DNA of 64,000 nt from Paraeggerthella hongkongensis (GTDB taxonomy: Bacteria > Actinomycetota > Coriobacteriia > Coriobacteriales > Eggerthellaceae): NCBI RefSeq assembly GCF_003726035.1, contig NZ_QICD01000001.1:62001-126000 (forward strand), given 5' to 3'. Shown here piece by piece: positions 47,123 through 54,641 of this stretch. Position 1 is the stretch's first letter. Each line of letters begins with the position of its first letter. A model generated the notes under the pieces. It saw only the letters and a list, made by a program, of their open reading frames with translations. It was not told the DNA's origin and made no database searches. The position numbers and the translations under genes were made by a program.

Positions 47123-48385
47123 ATGTCCTTGATCGACGGTTTGCTGGCGATGTTGGGCGCTATCGAAAGCGATGCGCTGGCCGTGCGTGAAGAGCGGTGC
47201 ATCTCGGTGCGCAATAGAAACGCGTCGTGCTTGCGGTGCGTGGAGGCCTGCACGTCGGGTGCGATAGCGTATCGCGACAACCAGCTGAAGGTGGAGCCCG
47301 ATCGGTGCATAGGCTGCGGGACGTGCGCCACTGCGTGCCCGACCTGCGCCATCGAAATTCGCAACCCCACCGATGACGAGTTGACCTCCTTGATCAAAGG
47401 ATCGATCGTGGCTACGAAGGGACATCCGGTCATCGCGTGCGAAGCCGCGCTGGTCGCTTTCGAGGCTCAGGCTGCGGCGACTGCGCAGAAGACGCGCAAG
47501 CCGTTCGGCGCGCACGGTTGCGAAGAGCCGGCTTACGACGCGGCGTGCGTGGTGGCGTTGCCGTGCCTGGGCCGCGTGGACGAGTCGGCGCTGGTGGGAA
47601 TAGCTGCCTACAAGGCGTTTGACGCTACGCTTGTGTGCGGGGATTGCGCGTCGTGCGCGCATGCGCCTGGCGGCGCGCTGGTTCGCCAGGTGGTTGATAG
47701 TGCGTGCAGCATGCTGGAGGCGTTCGGGTCAAACATGCCTGTTGACCTGGTTGACCAGGTGCCGGAGCGCGTGCGCTGCGTCCAGGGGGGCGTTTCGCGC
47801 GATGCGGGAGGCGTGTCGCGGCGCGACTTTCTGCGCACGGCGAAGGACGGGTCGGCGCGAGCGGCGGGTGCGGCTGTGCAGCAGGAGGTTGCTGCGGTTT
47901 TAGGGGAGGATGCGAAGCCGGTGCCTGTTGCCTATCGAAAGGTGAACAAGGACGGCACGCTGTCGCATTTCGTTCCCACAAGGCGCTTGCGTCTGTACAA
48001 CTATCTGAAGCACATCGGAGAACCTGTGGCCGACCAGGTGGAGACGCGCGTGATCGGTGCGGTTTCGATCGATGCGGAGAAATGCAGCGCATGCCGCATG
48101 TGCGCCGTGTTCTGCCCGACCGGGGCCATCGTGAAGATGGACGAGAGCGACGCGTTCGGCGTCATCCATCGTCCGAGCGCCTGCATGCAGTGTCGCCTGT
48201 GCGAGCGCATCTGTCCCGAGCAGGCCATCAAAGTGAGCGGCCTTGTTCCCATCAGGCAGTTCATGGGCAAAGAGGCCGTGTGCTACGCGATGGAGCGTCC
48301 TTCGTGGACGCCGAACCGACCCGCGTCGATGTACGATAAGGTGCATTCCATGATCGGCGAGGATTTGGAAATGTGCATGTTCTAA
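47123..48385 (+). CDS. Polyferredoxin with an internal twin-arginine-like motif
   Basis: 420 aa, no signal at the N-terminus. N-terminal cluster groups at C26/C36/C39/C43 and C62/C65/C68/C72. A middle part (~100-200) has cysteines in ALPCLGRVDESAL and VCGDCASCAH and loosely recalls MvhD/Hdr-type electron carriers. Residues 232-238 read SRRDFLR followed by an Ala-rich stretch, like a decayed Tat signal. C-terminal groups are at C321/C324/C327/C331 and C354/C357/C360/C364. It looks like a fusion of a cytoplasmic ferredoxin with a NapG-like one. Last gene of the operon. Function inferred as electron transfer only. Confidence 0.78.
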   Translation: MSLIDGLLAMLGAIESDALAVREERCISVRNRNASCLRCVEACTSGAIAYRDNQLKVEPDRCIGCGTCATACPTCAIEIRNPTDDELTSLIKGSIVATKGHPVIACEAALVAFEAQAAATAQKTRKPFGAHGCEEPAYDAACVVALPCLGRVDESALVGIAAYKAFDATLVCGDCASCAHAPGGALVRQVVDSACSMLEAFGSNMPVDLVDQVPERVRCVQGGVSRDAGGVSRRDFLRTAKDGSARAAGAAVQQEVAAVLGEDAKPVPVAYRKVNKDGTLSHFVPTRRLRLYNYLKHIGEPVADQVETRVIGAVSIDAEKCSACRMCAVFCPTGAIVKMDESDAFGVIHRPSACMQCRLCERICPEQAIKVSGLVPIRQFMGKEAVCYAMERPSWTPNRPASMYDKVHSMIGEDLEMCMF

Positions 48386-48420
48386 GCAGTTCCGGCGGCC
48401 TGGCGGCCGTCGGAACTGCT
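48385..48420 (+). terminator. Hairpin terminator of the NapGH/polyferredoxin operon
   Basis: AGCAGTTCCG pairs perfectly with CGGAACTGCT, with an inner GCGGCC-type pairing. It starts at the last base of the stop codon. No T tract. The rest of the gap to 48697 holds an imperfect 30-base direct repeat (about 48530 and 48588) and a run of nine C at 48581-48589. Confidence 0.65.
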
Positions 48421-48697
48421 CGACGCTGCGGGACGTTGGGATACCCAATCTTGCCCCTTTTTCGCTTACCCTCGCGTGCAAAAGCACGCTCGGCCGCGAA
48501 ACGGCGCAACCTCGGGCATCCCAACGGCCCTCGCTGACTTACTACGCCAACCTGGTTTGTTGGTCCGATAGCCGATGGAACCCCCCCCCTCGCTGGCTTG
48601 CTGGGTCAACCTGGTTCTGGCGTCTGTTTGTGGGAGCCGGGTTATCGTTGCGGGGCAGATGATTCGACACGTTTTCTGGAAGAGATTGAGGATGGGT

Positions 48698-49555
48698 ATG
48701 ATCAAGTACACGCTGCCGGATTTCACGGTGGGATTGGGGCTCAACCTGTTCTTCATCAGGCTGCTTGAACAGCGCCCCGATTGGTTCCAGGACGGCGTTG
48801 CCATCGACAGCGTGTACGGATGCTTTCCCGATTGCATCATGAACGGCGGTCGCGCTTACGTGCGCGAACGTGCGTCGAAGGCGCAGATGGACGAGGCGTT
48901 CTCGTTGTTGAGCGAGCACGGGGTGAAGCCGCGGATCACGTTCACGAACATGCTTGCCAAAAGCGAGCATCTGAGCGACGCGTACTTCAACGAAATTCTG
49001 GAAGCCGGCGCGCGGCACGGAGCTGAGGCTATCGTGTATGCGGATGCTGTGGGCGATTACATTCGCGCGAACTTCGGAATGAAGCTGGTGCTGTCCACCA
49101 CGCGCGCGATCGAGGATGCGGACGCGGTGAACCGCATGCTTGATCGCTACGACTACGTGGTGCTCAACTACAATCGCCACAAAGACCCGGCTTTCCTTGC
49201 GGCCATCGAGGATGCCGCCCGGGTGGAGGTGATGGTCAACGAGTTTTGCCAGCGCAATTGCCCGCATCGCCAGGAGCACTATCTCCACAACAGCCAGGAC
49301 CAGATGTCGGGCGCCATGCGGCCGTTCGAGTGCATCGCGCAGCGCGCCGACTTTTTCGACCACAAGCCTGGTCATCCGGTCATGTTTACCGACGACGAAG
49401 CGCGTGCGCTGCATGATGCGTACCGCATCGAGCACTTCAAGATCGTCGGGCGTGGCGTGCCGTTCGCTACGGTGCTTGAGGCGTATGCGTACTATCTGGT
49501 GCGGCCGGAGTATCGCGAGGACGTCAAGCGCCTGGTCATGCGCGCTGCAGGATAG
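48698..49555 (+). CDS. U32-peptidase-like (UbiU/UbiV/PrtC-related) protein
   Basis: 285 aa. The barrel-type layout, the AIVYADAVGDYIR and NYNRHKDPAF segments and the cysteine block NEFCQRNCPHRQEHY with a later PFEC recall U32 relatives such as UbiU and UbiV, which bind a [4Fe-4S] cluster and act in oxygen-independent hydroxylation. The length is close to UbiV. The start at 48698 is preferred from GAGG spacing; ATG 48692 is two codons earlier. It stands alone after the operon terminator. The exact role is not clear. Confidence 0.6.
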   Translation: MIKYTLPDFTVGLGLNLFFIRLLEQRPDWFQDGVAIDSVYGCFPDCIMNGGRAYVRERASKAQMDEAFSLLSEHGVKPRITFTNMLAKSEHLSDAYFNEILEAGARHGAEAIVYADAVGDYIRANFGMKLVLSTTRAIEDADAVNRMLDRYDYVVLNYNRHKDPAFLAAIEDAARVEVMVNEFCQRNCPHRQEHYLHNSQDQMSGAMRPFECIAQRADFFDHKPGHPVMFTDDEARALHDAYRIEHFKIVGRGVPFATVLEAYAYYLVRPEYREDVKRLVMRAAG

Positions 49556-49613
49556 GCGTTTGCTCGCAGGCTGGTGGCGTTGCGGGCCGTCGCCCCGAAC
49601 GGCACCGGGGAAG

Positions 49614-49770
49614 GCTGGGCGCAAATCGGCACCCATGACAATTTTCGAGCGTTTGGAACGAGTTTTTCGGTACCAACAGCATCTAAAACCCCAGATGACG
49701 GAATTTCACGAGCCTTCGCATGGCGAAAAATGCTGGTGAAAATTGTCATGGGTGCCGATTTGCGCCCAGC
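49614..49770. repeat. 157-bp element with 33-bp perfect terminal inverted repeats
   Basis: The arm starting GCTGGGCGCAAATCGGCACC (49614-49646) is repeated exactly inverted at 49738-49770. It shares TGGGCGC-AATCGGCACC and TGACAA with the element at 16994-17148, while the interiors differ. No coding capacity. MITE- or REP-like. Confidence 0.75.
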
Positions 49771-50039
49771 TTTCTGGAAGGGCTCTGCGGGGCGAGCGTC
49801 AAATTCCAACAGTTCCGGCTCCGCGTCGCGCGGATCGCCGAGCGGGTCGTCGGGAGGCAGCATAGCGCGGGGATCGCCGGCGGTGCGAAGGCTCTTCTTC
49901 TTGTCGGGCGCCCCCATCTTGTGCGGTCGACTGTTCGCCCATTGTGACAGCTGCCCTTTCGGTGCGAACTCTTTTGCCAAGTGCTGCCCGCTGTGGTACA
50001 AAGTCAGGGCGTGAGCGACGGTGAAAGGGGACGGGACGC
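49771..50039. other. Gap between the inverted-repeat element and LuxR-F
   Basis: On the minus strand a frame from ATG 49917 gives about 49 residues of protein-like, acidic and Pro-rich sequence (DPLGDPRDAEPELLEFDARP) before running into the element at 49770. It has no clear ribosome site and could be a gene cut by the element or chance. The LuxR-F promoter is at 49974-50002. Confidence 0.3.
49974..50002 (+). promoter_or_regulatory. LuxR-F promoter
   Basis: TTGCCA (49974-49979), 17 bp, TACAAA (49997-50002). The leader to ATG 50040 is about 30 bases and contains GAAAGGGGA. Confidence 0.5.
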
Positions 50040-51632
50040 ATGGTTGAGAGCGTGCAAGGACGGCGCGAGCGGTCGCTCGTGGAGGCGGTCGAGCGGTTCT
50101 CGCCGCTTCGGCGTTTGGGCTGGGCGTTTTTGCTCGCTTGGGTGTTTTGCGTGTTCTACACCAATGCGGTGAGCGGCTATACCGGTGCGAAGGCTTCGAT
50201 GCTGACGGTAGGCGCGGGTTGGGATCTGTTCTTTACGGGGCTGCCTGTGTCCATGTCGGTTGCCATGCTGGCGCTTATCGTGGTGTTGGAAAAGCGGCTG
50301 GGGTCGCCCACGCAGCATGCGTCGTTGTTCTGGGTTGCGCCGTTGGCTACGGCAATCTCTACGCCGCTTTTGTTCTGCGAGTTGCCCAGCTTCGCTGCAA
50401 CGACGATGCTGTTCGTGACGGGTGCGGTGCTCACGGGCTTCGGCAGTGGTTTCATGTGGGTGATGTGGGGCGAGTACTACGCGAAGGTGACGCAGGAGGA
50501 AGTAGAGTTTCTTGCGCCGACGTCGGCGGTGATGGCCGCTGTGCTCGTGCTTGCGGTTTCTGCGATGCAGGGCTGGATAGCGCTTGCGGTGGTGACGACG
50601 CTCCCTCTTCTTTCGGGCCTATGCCTCTTGCTTTCTTGGCGCGATGCGCAGGAATGCGATGCGCCGGCCGAGTACCGAAGCGCTACCGAACGGCGCGCGT
50701 TTGTCGAGGCGCACGATAGCGCGCGAAAAGGGCTGCCGCGCGTGTTGAAATCGATGGGTCGGGCTGGGTTTGGCATTCTTGCGGCATGCTTGTTCGTGTG
50801 CGTCGGAGGTTCGTTTTGGACGGGAGCTGCGGGGCAGGATGCAACGGCTTCCCAGATGGCGATTGTCGTGAGCATCGTGTTCATGCTGATGGTTGGCTTA
50901 TCGGCTACGGCGGGGCCGCGTCGCGTTTCCCTGTCGTTTCTGTACCGATGGATGTGCCCGGCTCTTGTCGTGGGCTTCGCTGCGTTCATCGTGTTGGGAG
51001 AGGAGACGGGTGCGTACGTTGCTTACGTAGTGGCCATTGCCGCACGGTTCGCGTTCTGCTTGATCACGCAGATGTATTTCGCGCGCTATGCCGTGCAAGG
51101 TGCAGCTACACCGGTGCAATCGTATGGCTTAGGGTGGATTTTCGTGCATCTTGGCGATCTGCTGGGCGTGGTCGCGCTTGTGCTGGTTGAATCCGGTGTG
51201 GCGGCGAACGCGTTTTCGATTGACCAGGTGGCAGCTGTGTCTATCGCGCTATTGGTGAGTTCCACCATGTTCGTGCTGAGCGACGGGCGTGCGTTTGCTT
51301 TCGACGCGCGCAAGGAGGAGTTCGCGTCGCTTGAGGCTTCTTCCGGTTCGGTGGCGTCTGCGCATGCGGGATGCACGGACGCCGCTGCGGACGTGGATGC
51401 GGCTACGGCTGGCACTGATGAGCTGAGCACCCGTATTCTTGAGCTTGCGGAACGCAGTGGCCTTACCCCGCGTGAGACCGAAGTGTTCGATCTGCTGGCG
51501 CGCGGACGCTCTATCCCTTACGTGCGCGACGCCCTGGTGATCTCGCGCGAGACTGCCGCAACCCATGCCAAGCACGTCTATGCCAAGCTCGACGTTCATT
51601 CTCGTCAGGAACTCATCGACTTGGTGCATTAG
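50040..51632 (+). CDS. LuxR-F: membrane-embedded LuxR-type regulator
   Basis: 530 aa. About 12 membrane segments from residue ~20 to ~420, an Ala/Asp-rich linker, then a LuxR HTH (LTPRETEVFDLLARG, SRETAATHAKHVYAKLDV). It is convergent with FR2, which begins 2 kb to the right; this is the only reductase neighbour not arranged in a divergent or serial way with its regulator. It may control FR2 or a gene outside this arrangement. Confidence 0.85.
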   Translation: MVESVQGRRERSLVEAVERFSPLRRLGWAFLLAWVFCVFYTNAVSGYTGAKASMLTVGAGWDLFFTGLPVSMSVAMLALIVVLEKRLGSPTQHASLFWVAPLATAISTPLLFCELPSFAATTMLFVTGAVLTGFGSGFMWVMWGEYYAKVTQEEVEFLAPTSAVMAAVLVLAVSAMQGWIALAVVTTLPLLSGLCLLLSWRDAQECDAPAEYRSATERRAFVEAHDSARKGLPRVLKSMGRAGFGILAACLFVCVGGSFWTGAAGQDATASQMAIVVSIVFMLMVGLSATAGPRRVSLSFLYRWMCPALVVGFAAFIVLGEETGAYVAYVVAIAARFAFCLITQMYFARYAVQGAATPVQSYGLGWIFVHLGDLLGVVALVLVESGVAANAFSIDQVAAVSIALLVSSTMFVLSDGRAFAFDARKEEFASLEASSGSVASAHAGCTDAAADVDAATAGTDELSTRILELAERSGLTPRETEVFDLLARGRSIPYVRDALVISRETAATHAKHVYAKLDVHSRQELIDLVH

Positions 51633-52009
51633 CGACCCGGTAGCATTTTAAGTGCAACATTCTTCACATCCTTGTAAGTGCATTATTTTGTACATATATG
51701 GGCAAAGAGTTTGGCGTGTCGGGTGTCGAACAACAGCCTGTTTGCTTTGCTCGGGCACGTAGGATTCGAGTGTCCTGGCGCCGTGCGATTCTGCGCCGAT
51801 GAGGCTGGGGAGAAAACGAGATCGGCAAGCCGAGTGTCCGCCATGTTCGTCGATTTGGGGGATTGCGATGGTGCAGGCGAACTGAGGAGGCGCCTTGCCA
51901 AGCCGGTCGAAGAGTTGTGCAGCAAGACGCTCGCCAAGCTCTGAAAGCCAGGAAGGCCCCGGACGGGGCCTTCCTGCTTGGGAGGGAGGGTTGCTCCGAT
52001 GCCGTGCGC
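51633..52009. other. Gap between LuxR-F and FR2 with a possible short ORF
   Basis: A GTG-started frame 51678-51944 encodes 88 residues with a plausible C-terminus (LRRRLAKPVEELCSKTLAKL) but no recognisable domain or ribosome site. Two AAGTGCA-type words lie at 51649 and 51677. The terminator at 51949-51976 follows. I do not call a gene here with confidence. Confidence 0.25.
51949..51976. terminator. Hairpin terminator after FR2 (minus strand)
   Basis: CAGGAAGGCCCC-GGAC-GGGGCCTTCCTG, a perfect 12-bp stem with a four-base loop, 34 bases beyond the FR2 stop. It may also end transcripts from the left. Confidence 0.75.
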
Positions 52010-53722
52010 TTACGCAACGCCCAAGGCGTGCTTGGCGGCGATGCGGGCGAACGTGGCGGTGCGGCCCGCGTTGATGCCCGTGAAGTTGCTGGGGTAGTTG
52101 TGGGGGTAGAAGCCGCCCTGGTCGTTGCCGCATACGTACAGACCCTCGATCACGCTTCCGTCCTTGCGCAGCGGCTGCGAGTCGGTGTTCGTGATCACGC
52201 CATGGATGGTGACCAACAGCTCGCCGGCGATGCGCGCAGCGTAGAACGGCGGCTGGTCAACGGCGCTTAGACGGTAGGCCGGCTTGCCGAAGTCGGTGTC
52301 TTCGCCCGCTTCAGCCAGCTTGTTGTAGCGCTCGATAGTTGCTTTGAAGGCTGCGGTCTGGTCGGCGTCGAACTTCATGGCTTTGGCCAATTCGTCGAGC
52401 GTGTCGCACTTCTTGAGCGCGCCGGACTCGATGCGCGGCTCCAGCCAGAACGAGTCCAAGTGCTCTTTCGTGATGGCCTCGCAGTCGTATACGTCGGCAT
52501 TGAACGCGGTTCCCGAAGGAGCCGGGGCCAGACGAGAGCATCCGCACGTGTCGAATTTCTGGATGTCTTCCCAATAGCTGCCGTCCCAGACGATCCAAGA
52601 GAAGTGTCCCGGCTGGTTCGCTCCGCCGGCGTAGCTCATGGGATAGCACTGATCCTCGTTCATGAAGCGCTCTCCGTTGGCGTTCACGTGCAGGAACGGC
52701 TGGCTGCCGGGCAAGAAGATGTCGCCGCCCGAGTAGGAGCCGTCGAATTCGGTATCGTCGAACATGATGCCGCGGTTCCAGATCATGCAGCCGCCGCCGG
52801 CCTCGAGTTCTGCGCCCGCCCACAGCGCCATGCGGATGCCGTCGCCTTCCTCGTTGATGCTGTCGCGCAGGACGCACCAGTTGGAGTTGCCGGGGCACAG
52901 ATCCTGCAGCATCTCGTCGTTCGCGCCGTAGCCGCCAGTGCACATGACGATGCCCTTGCTGGCGTTGATTTGGATGGTGCCCTTGTCCTTGGATTCGGCT
53001 ATAACGCCTGTCACCTTGCCGGATTCGTCCTGGACCAGCATGTTCGCTGGGGTGAGGAACATGATTTGACCGCCCAACTCGTTCAGGACCTCGCTCATTA
53101 CCTCGAGGTGCGCATAGGCTCCGTAATTGGGGCCGTCGGGGTTGTATTCGCCCAGGCACGGGTTGTAGCACATGGCGGGATAGTAGGCGTGCGGGTCGTC
53201 GGGGCAGTGCCATTCGAACGGGAAGAGCATGCCCTTAGGCTCGAGCGTTTCCTTCATCCATTCGATCATCTCGCCGGACTGTTCCGCCCAGGTTTTGTAC
53301 ATGAGCATGTTGGCATCGCCGGACTGCGTTTGGTTCGCATGGTTCAGCAACGTGGGGACGTCTTCGCGATGATCGGGCTCGAGTGCGGAGTTGAGCGCGC
53401 CGATGGCCTCGCGGGCCGCTTGGACTGCGCCGCCTTTTTCGAGCACGATGACCTTCGCGCCGTTTTGCGCTGCCGTGGTGGCTGCCACCAATCCGCCGTT
53501 GCCGGCGCCGATAACCACAAGGTCGGCTTCTAGCGTCTCGACGATGTCGGTAGGCATGTTCGGTTTGTCGCGCCAGCTGGCCTGAGCGCCGCCGTCCTTG
53601 CTGGATGCTGCCCCGTTCGGCGCCTGCGGCGCGCAGCCTGCGAGCGCTCCGGCTGCAGCGAGCGCGCCGGTTGCGCCCAGTCCCGCCAGAAAGTTGCGGC
53701 GGCTGATGGTGTTCTCTCCCAT
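52010..53722 (-). CDS. FR2: Tat-exported FAD-dependent reductase without FMN domain
   Basis: 570 aa. Tat motif (SRRNFLAG) and lipobox (LAGC, Cys30) predict an extracytoplasmic lipoprotein. The FAD loop is VVIGAGNGG at about residues 69-77. There is no FMN-binding domain between signal and FAD domain, unlike FR1 and FR3. The C-terminal part (TIHGVITNTD, EGLYVCGND, INAGRTATF) fits the fumarate reductase/KsdD-like flavoprotein group expanded in Eggerthella. The start at 53722 follows GAGGAGGGAA; a much longer in-frame opening is rejected. Substrate unknown. Electrons must come from a separate carrier. Confidence 0.86.
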   Translation of the reverse strand: MGENTISRRNFLAGLGATGALAAAGALAGCAPQAPNGAASSKDGGAQASWRDKPNMPTDIVETLEADLVVIGAGNGGLVAATTAAQNGAKVIVLEKGGAVQAAREAIGALNSALEPDHREDVPTLLNHANQTQSGDANMLMYKTWAEQSGEMIEWMKETLEPKGMLFPFEWHCPDDPHAYYPAMCYNPCLGEYNPDGPNYGAYAHLEVMSEVLNELGGQIMFLTPANMLVQDESGKVTGVIAESKDKGTIQINASKGIVMCTGGYGANDEMLQDLCPGNSNWCVLRDSINEEGDGIRMALWAGAELEAGGGCMIWNRGIMFDDTEFDGSYSGGDIFLPGSQPFLHVNANGERFMNEDQCYPMSYAGGANQPGHFSWIVWDGSYWEDIQKFDTCGCSRLAPAPSGTAFNADVYDCEAITKEHLDSFWLEPRIESGALKKCDTLDELAKAMKFDADQTAAFKATIERYNKLAEAGEDTDFGKPAYRLSAVDQPPFYAARIAGELLVTIHGVITNTDSQPLRKDGSVIEGLYVCGNDQGGFYPHNYPSNFTGINAGRTATFARIAAKHALGVA

Positions 53723-53872
53723 TGGTTCCCTCCTCGTTCGTACGATTTCGACGAGTCGCATGCTACGCGCCGCTGTCTGCCGCGTCATCGCGCGGAACCG
53801 GGTATATCGGCTCTTGTCCAGGTAAAACGTAGAAGATACCCGAAAACGGGGGAGTGCGGTACAGGGATCCGG

Positions 53873-53946
53873 CGGCGTCGCCCCTGAGGTTTGAGGGGTT
53901 GAAACGAAGGTCTTGGAACCGTTCAAGCCTCCGCGGCAACACGCCG
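53873..53946 (+). ncRNA. Leader with possible RNA fold, copy 1
   Basis: Outer stem CGGCGTCGCC (53873-53882) with GGCAACACGCCG (53935-53946); inner stem GAGGTTTGA (53886-53894) with TCAAGCCTC (53923-53931). It stands 36 bases before the truncated FR3 copy. Copy 2 at 54491-54564 keeps both stems despite base changes. Whether it acts as RNA is not known. Confidence 0.4.
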
Positions 53947-53981
53947 TTTTCTTTGCAACGATACACGAACATCAAGGAATC

Positions 53982-54155
53982 ATGTCGAATCTGTCGCGCA
54001 GAAGCTTCATTACCGGAGGTGCCGTTGCCGCGTTGGGTGGGACGCTCGCGCTTGCAGGGTGCGAGTGGCTTTGCGCGCTGCGGGGTAAGGGCGGAGGCGC
54101 TACTGCGCCTGAGTTCGCAGGTCTTGCGCCGCTTGTCAAAACGGACGAGTTTTGA
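53982..54155 (+). pseudogene. Truncated copy of the FR3 5' end
   Basis: 57 residues. The first ~27 (MSNLSRRSFITGG..., lipobox LAGC) match the FR3 signal peptide nearly base for base, then the similarity stops. The last codons (VKTDEF and stop) lie inside the left arm of the inverted-repeat element at 54135-54274, so the stop is supplied by the element. The remnant could still yield a small exported lipopeptide but is best read as a gene fragment left from a duplication. Confidence 0.7.
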
Positions 54156-54274
54156 GGCGATTTTCCACCCCTGAGAGAGCAGCCTCTCAAACGCGTTTTG
54201 TATCTCCCCAGGTTACAGCGGTGCAAGAACTCTTTATCCTGGTTCGAGGACCAGCAAAACTCGCTCGTTTTGAC
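54135..54274. repeat. 140-bp element with 20-bp imperfect terminal inverted repeats
   Basis: GTCAAAACGGACGAGTTTTG (54135-54154) and the inverted CAAAACTCGCTCGTTTTGAC (54255-54274) match at 18 of 20 positions. Its size is close to the 155/157-bp elements but the arm sequence differs. Inside is a small hairpin TGAGAGAG-CAGC-CTCTCA. The remaining bases 54275-54490 show no gene; the word TATCTCCCCAG occurs at 54201 and again at 54475. Confidence 0.55.
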
Positions 54275-54490
54275 GGGATGAGCGGAACCGGTGCCGCGGC
54301 GAACAAAACCGGTGCGCATCGGGGGCTCAGGAAGCCCGCTCGACGCACGACCGGCGCACAGCAAGGCGCACACGCTTGCTTCGCCCTCCAGGAGTCCTCG
54401 GTTGCTGCTCATTTTATCCTAGTTCAAGGATGGCTCTGTGGGCGACGCACGTGAAGGCTCGTTTTCAATATCGTTATCTCCCCAGTTCAG

Positions 54491-54564
54491 CGGCATCACC
54501 CCTGAGGTTTGAGAGGCTAAAGCGGGGGTTTTGGGACTGTTCAAACCTCTACGGTGATGCGCCG
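54491..54564 (+). ncRNA. Leader with possible RNA fold, copy 2 (FR3)
   Basis: Outer stem CGGCATCACC (54491-54500) with GGTGATGCGCCG (54553-54564); inner stem GAGGTTTGA (54504-54512) with TCAAACCTC (54541-54549), nine perfect pairs. It ends 77 bases before ATG 54642. Changes relative to copy 1 keep pairing in both stems. Confidence 0.45.
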
Positions 54565-54641
54565 TTCTCTTTGAGGCGGCTAGCATCGTTGCGGTCGAAT
54601 CGGGAGTTCGACTGAACGATATGCGAATATAGGAGGGAATC

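Noticed and set aside
48530-48620. Imperfect direct repeats and a run of nine C as a phase-variation or CRISPR-like signal
   Set aside because: Only two imperfect copies, and the C run lies upstream of the chosen start of the U32-like gene, so no reading frame depends on it.
53723-53926. Longer N-terminal form of FR2
   Set aside because: It places the Tat signal about 70 residues inside the protein and has no ribosome site, whereas ATG 53722 has a strong one.
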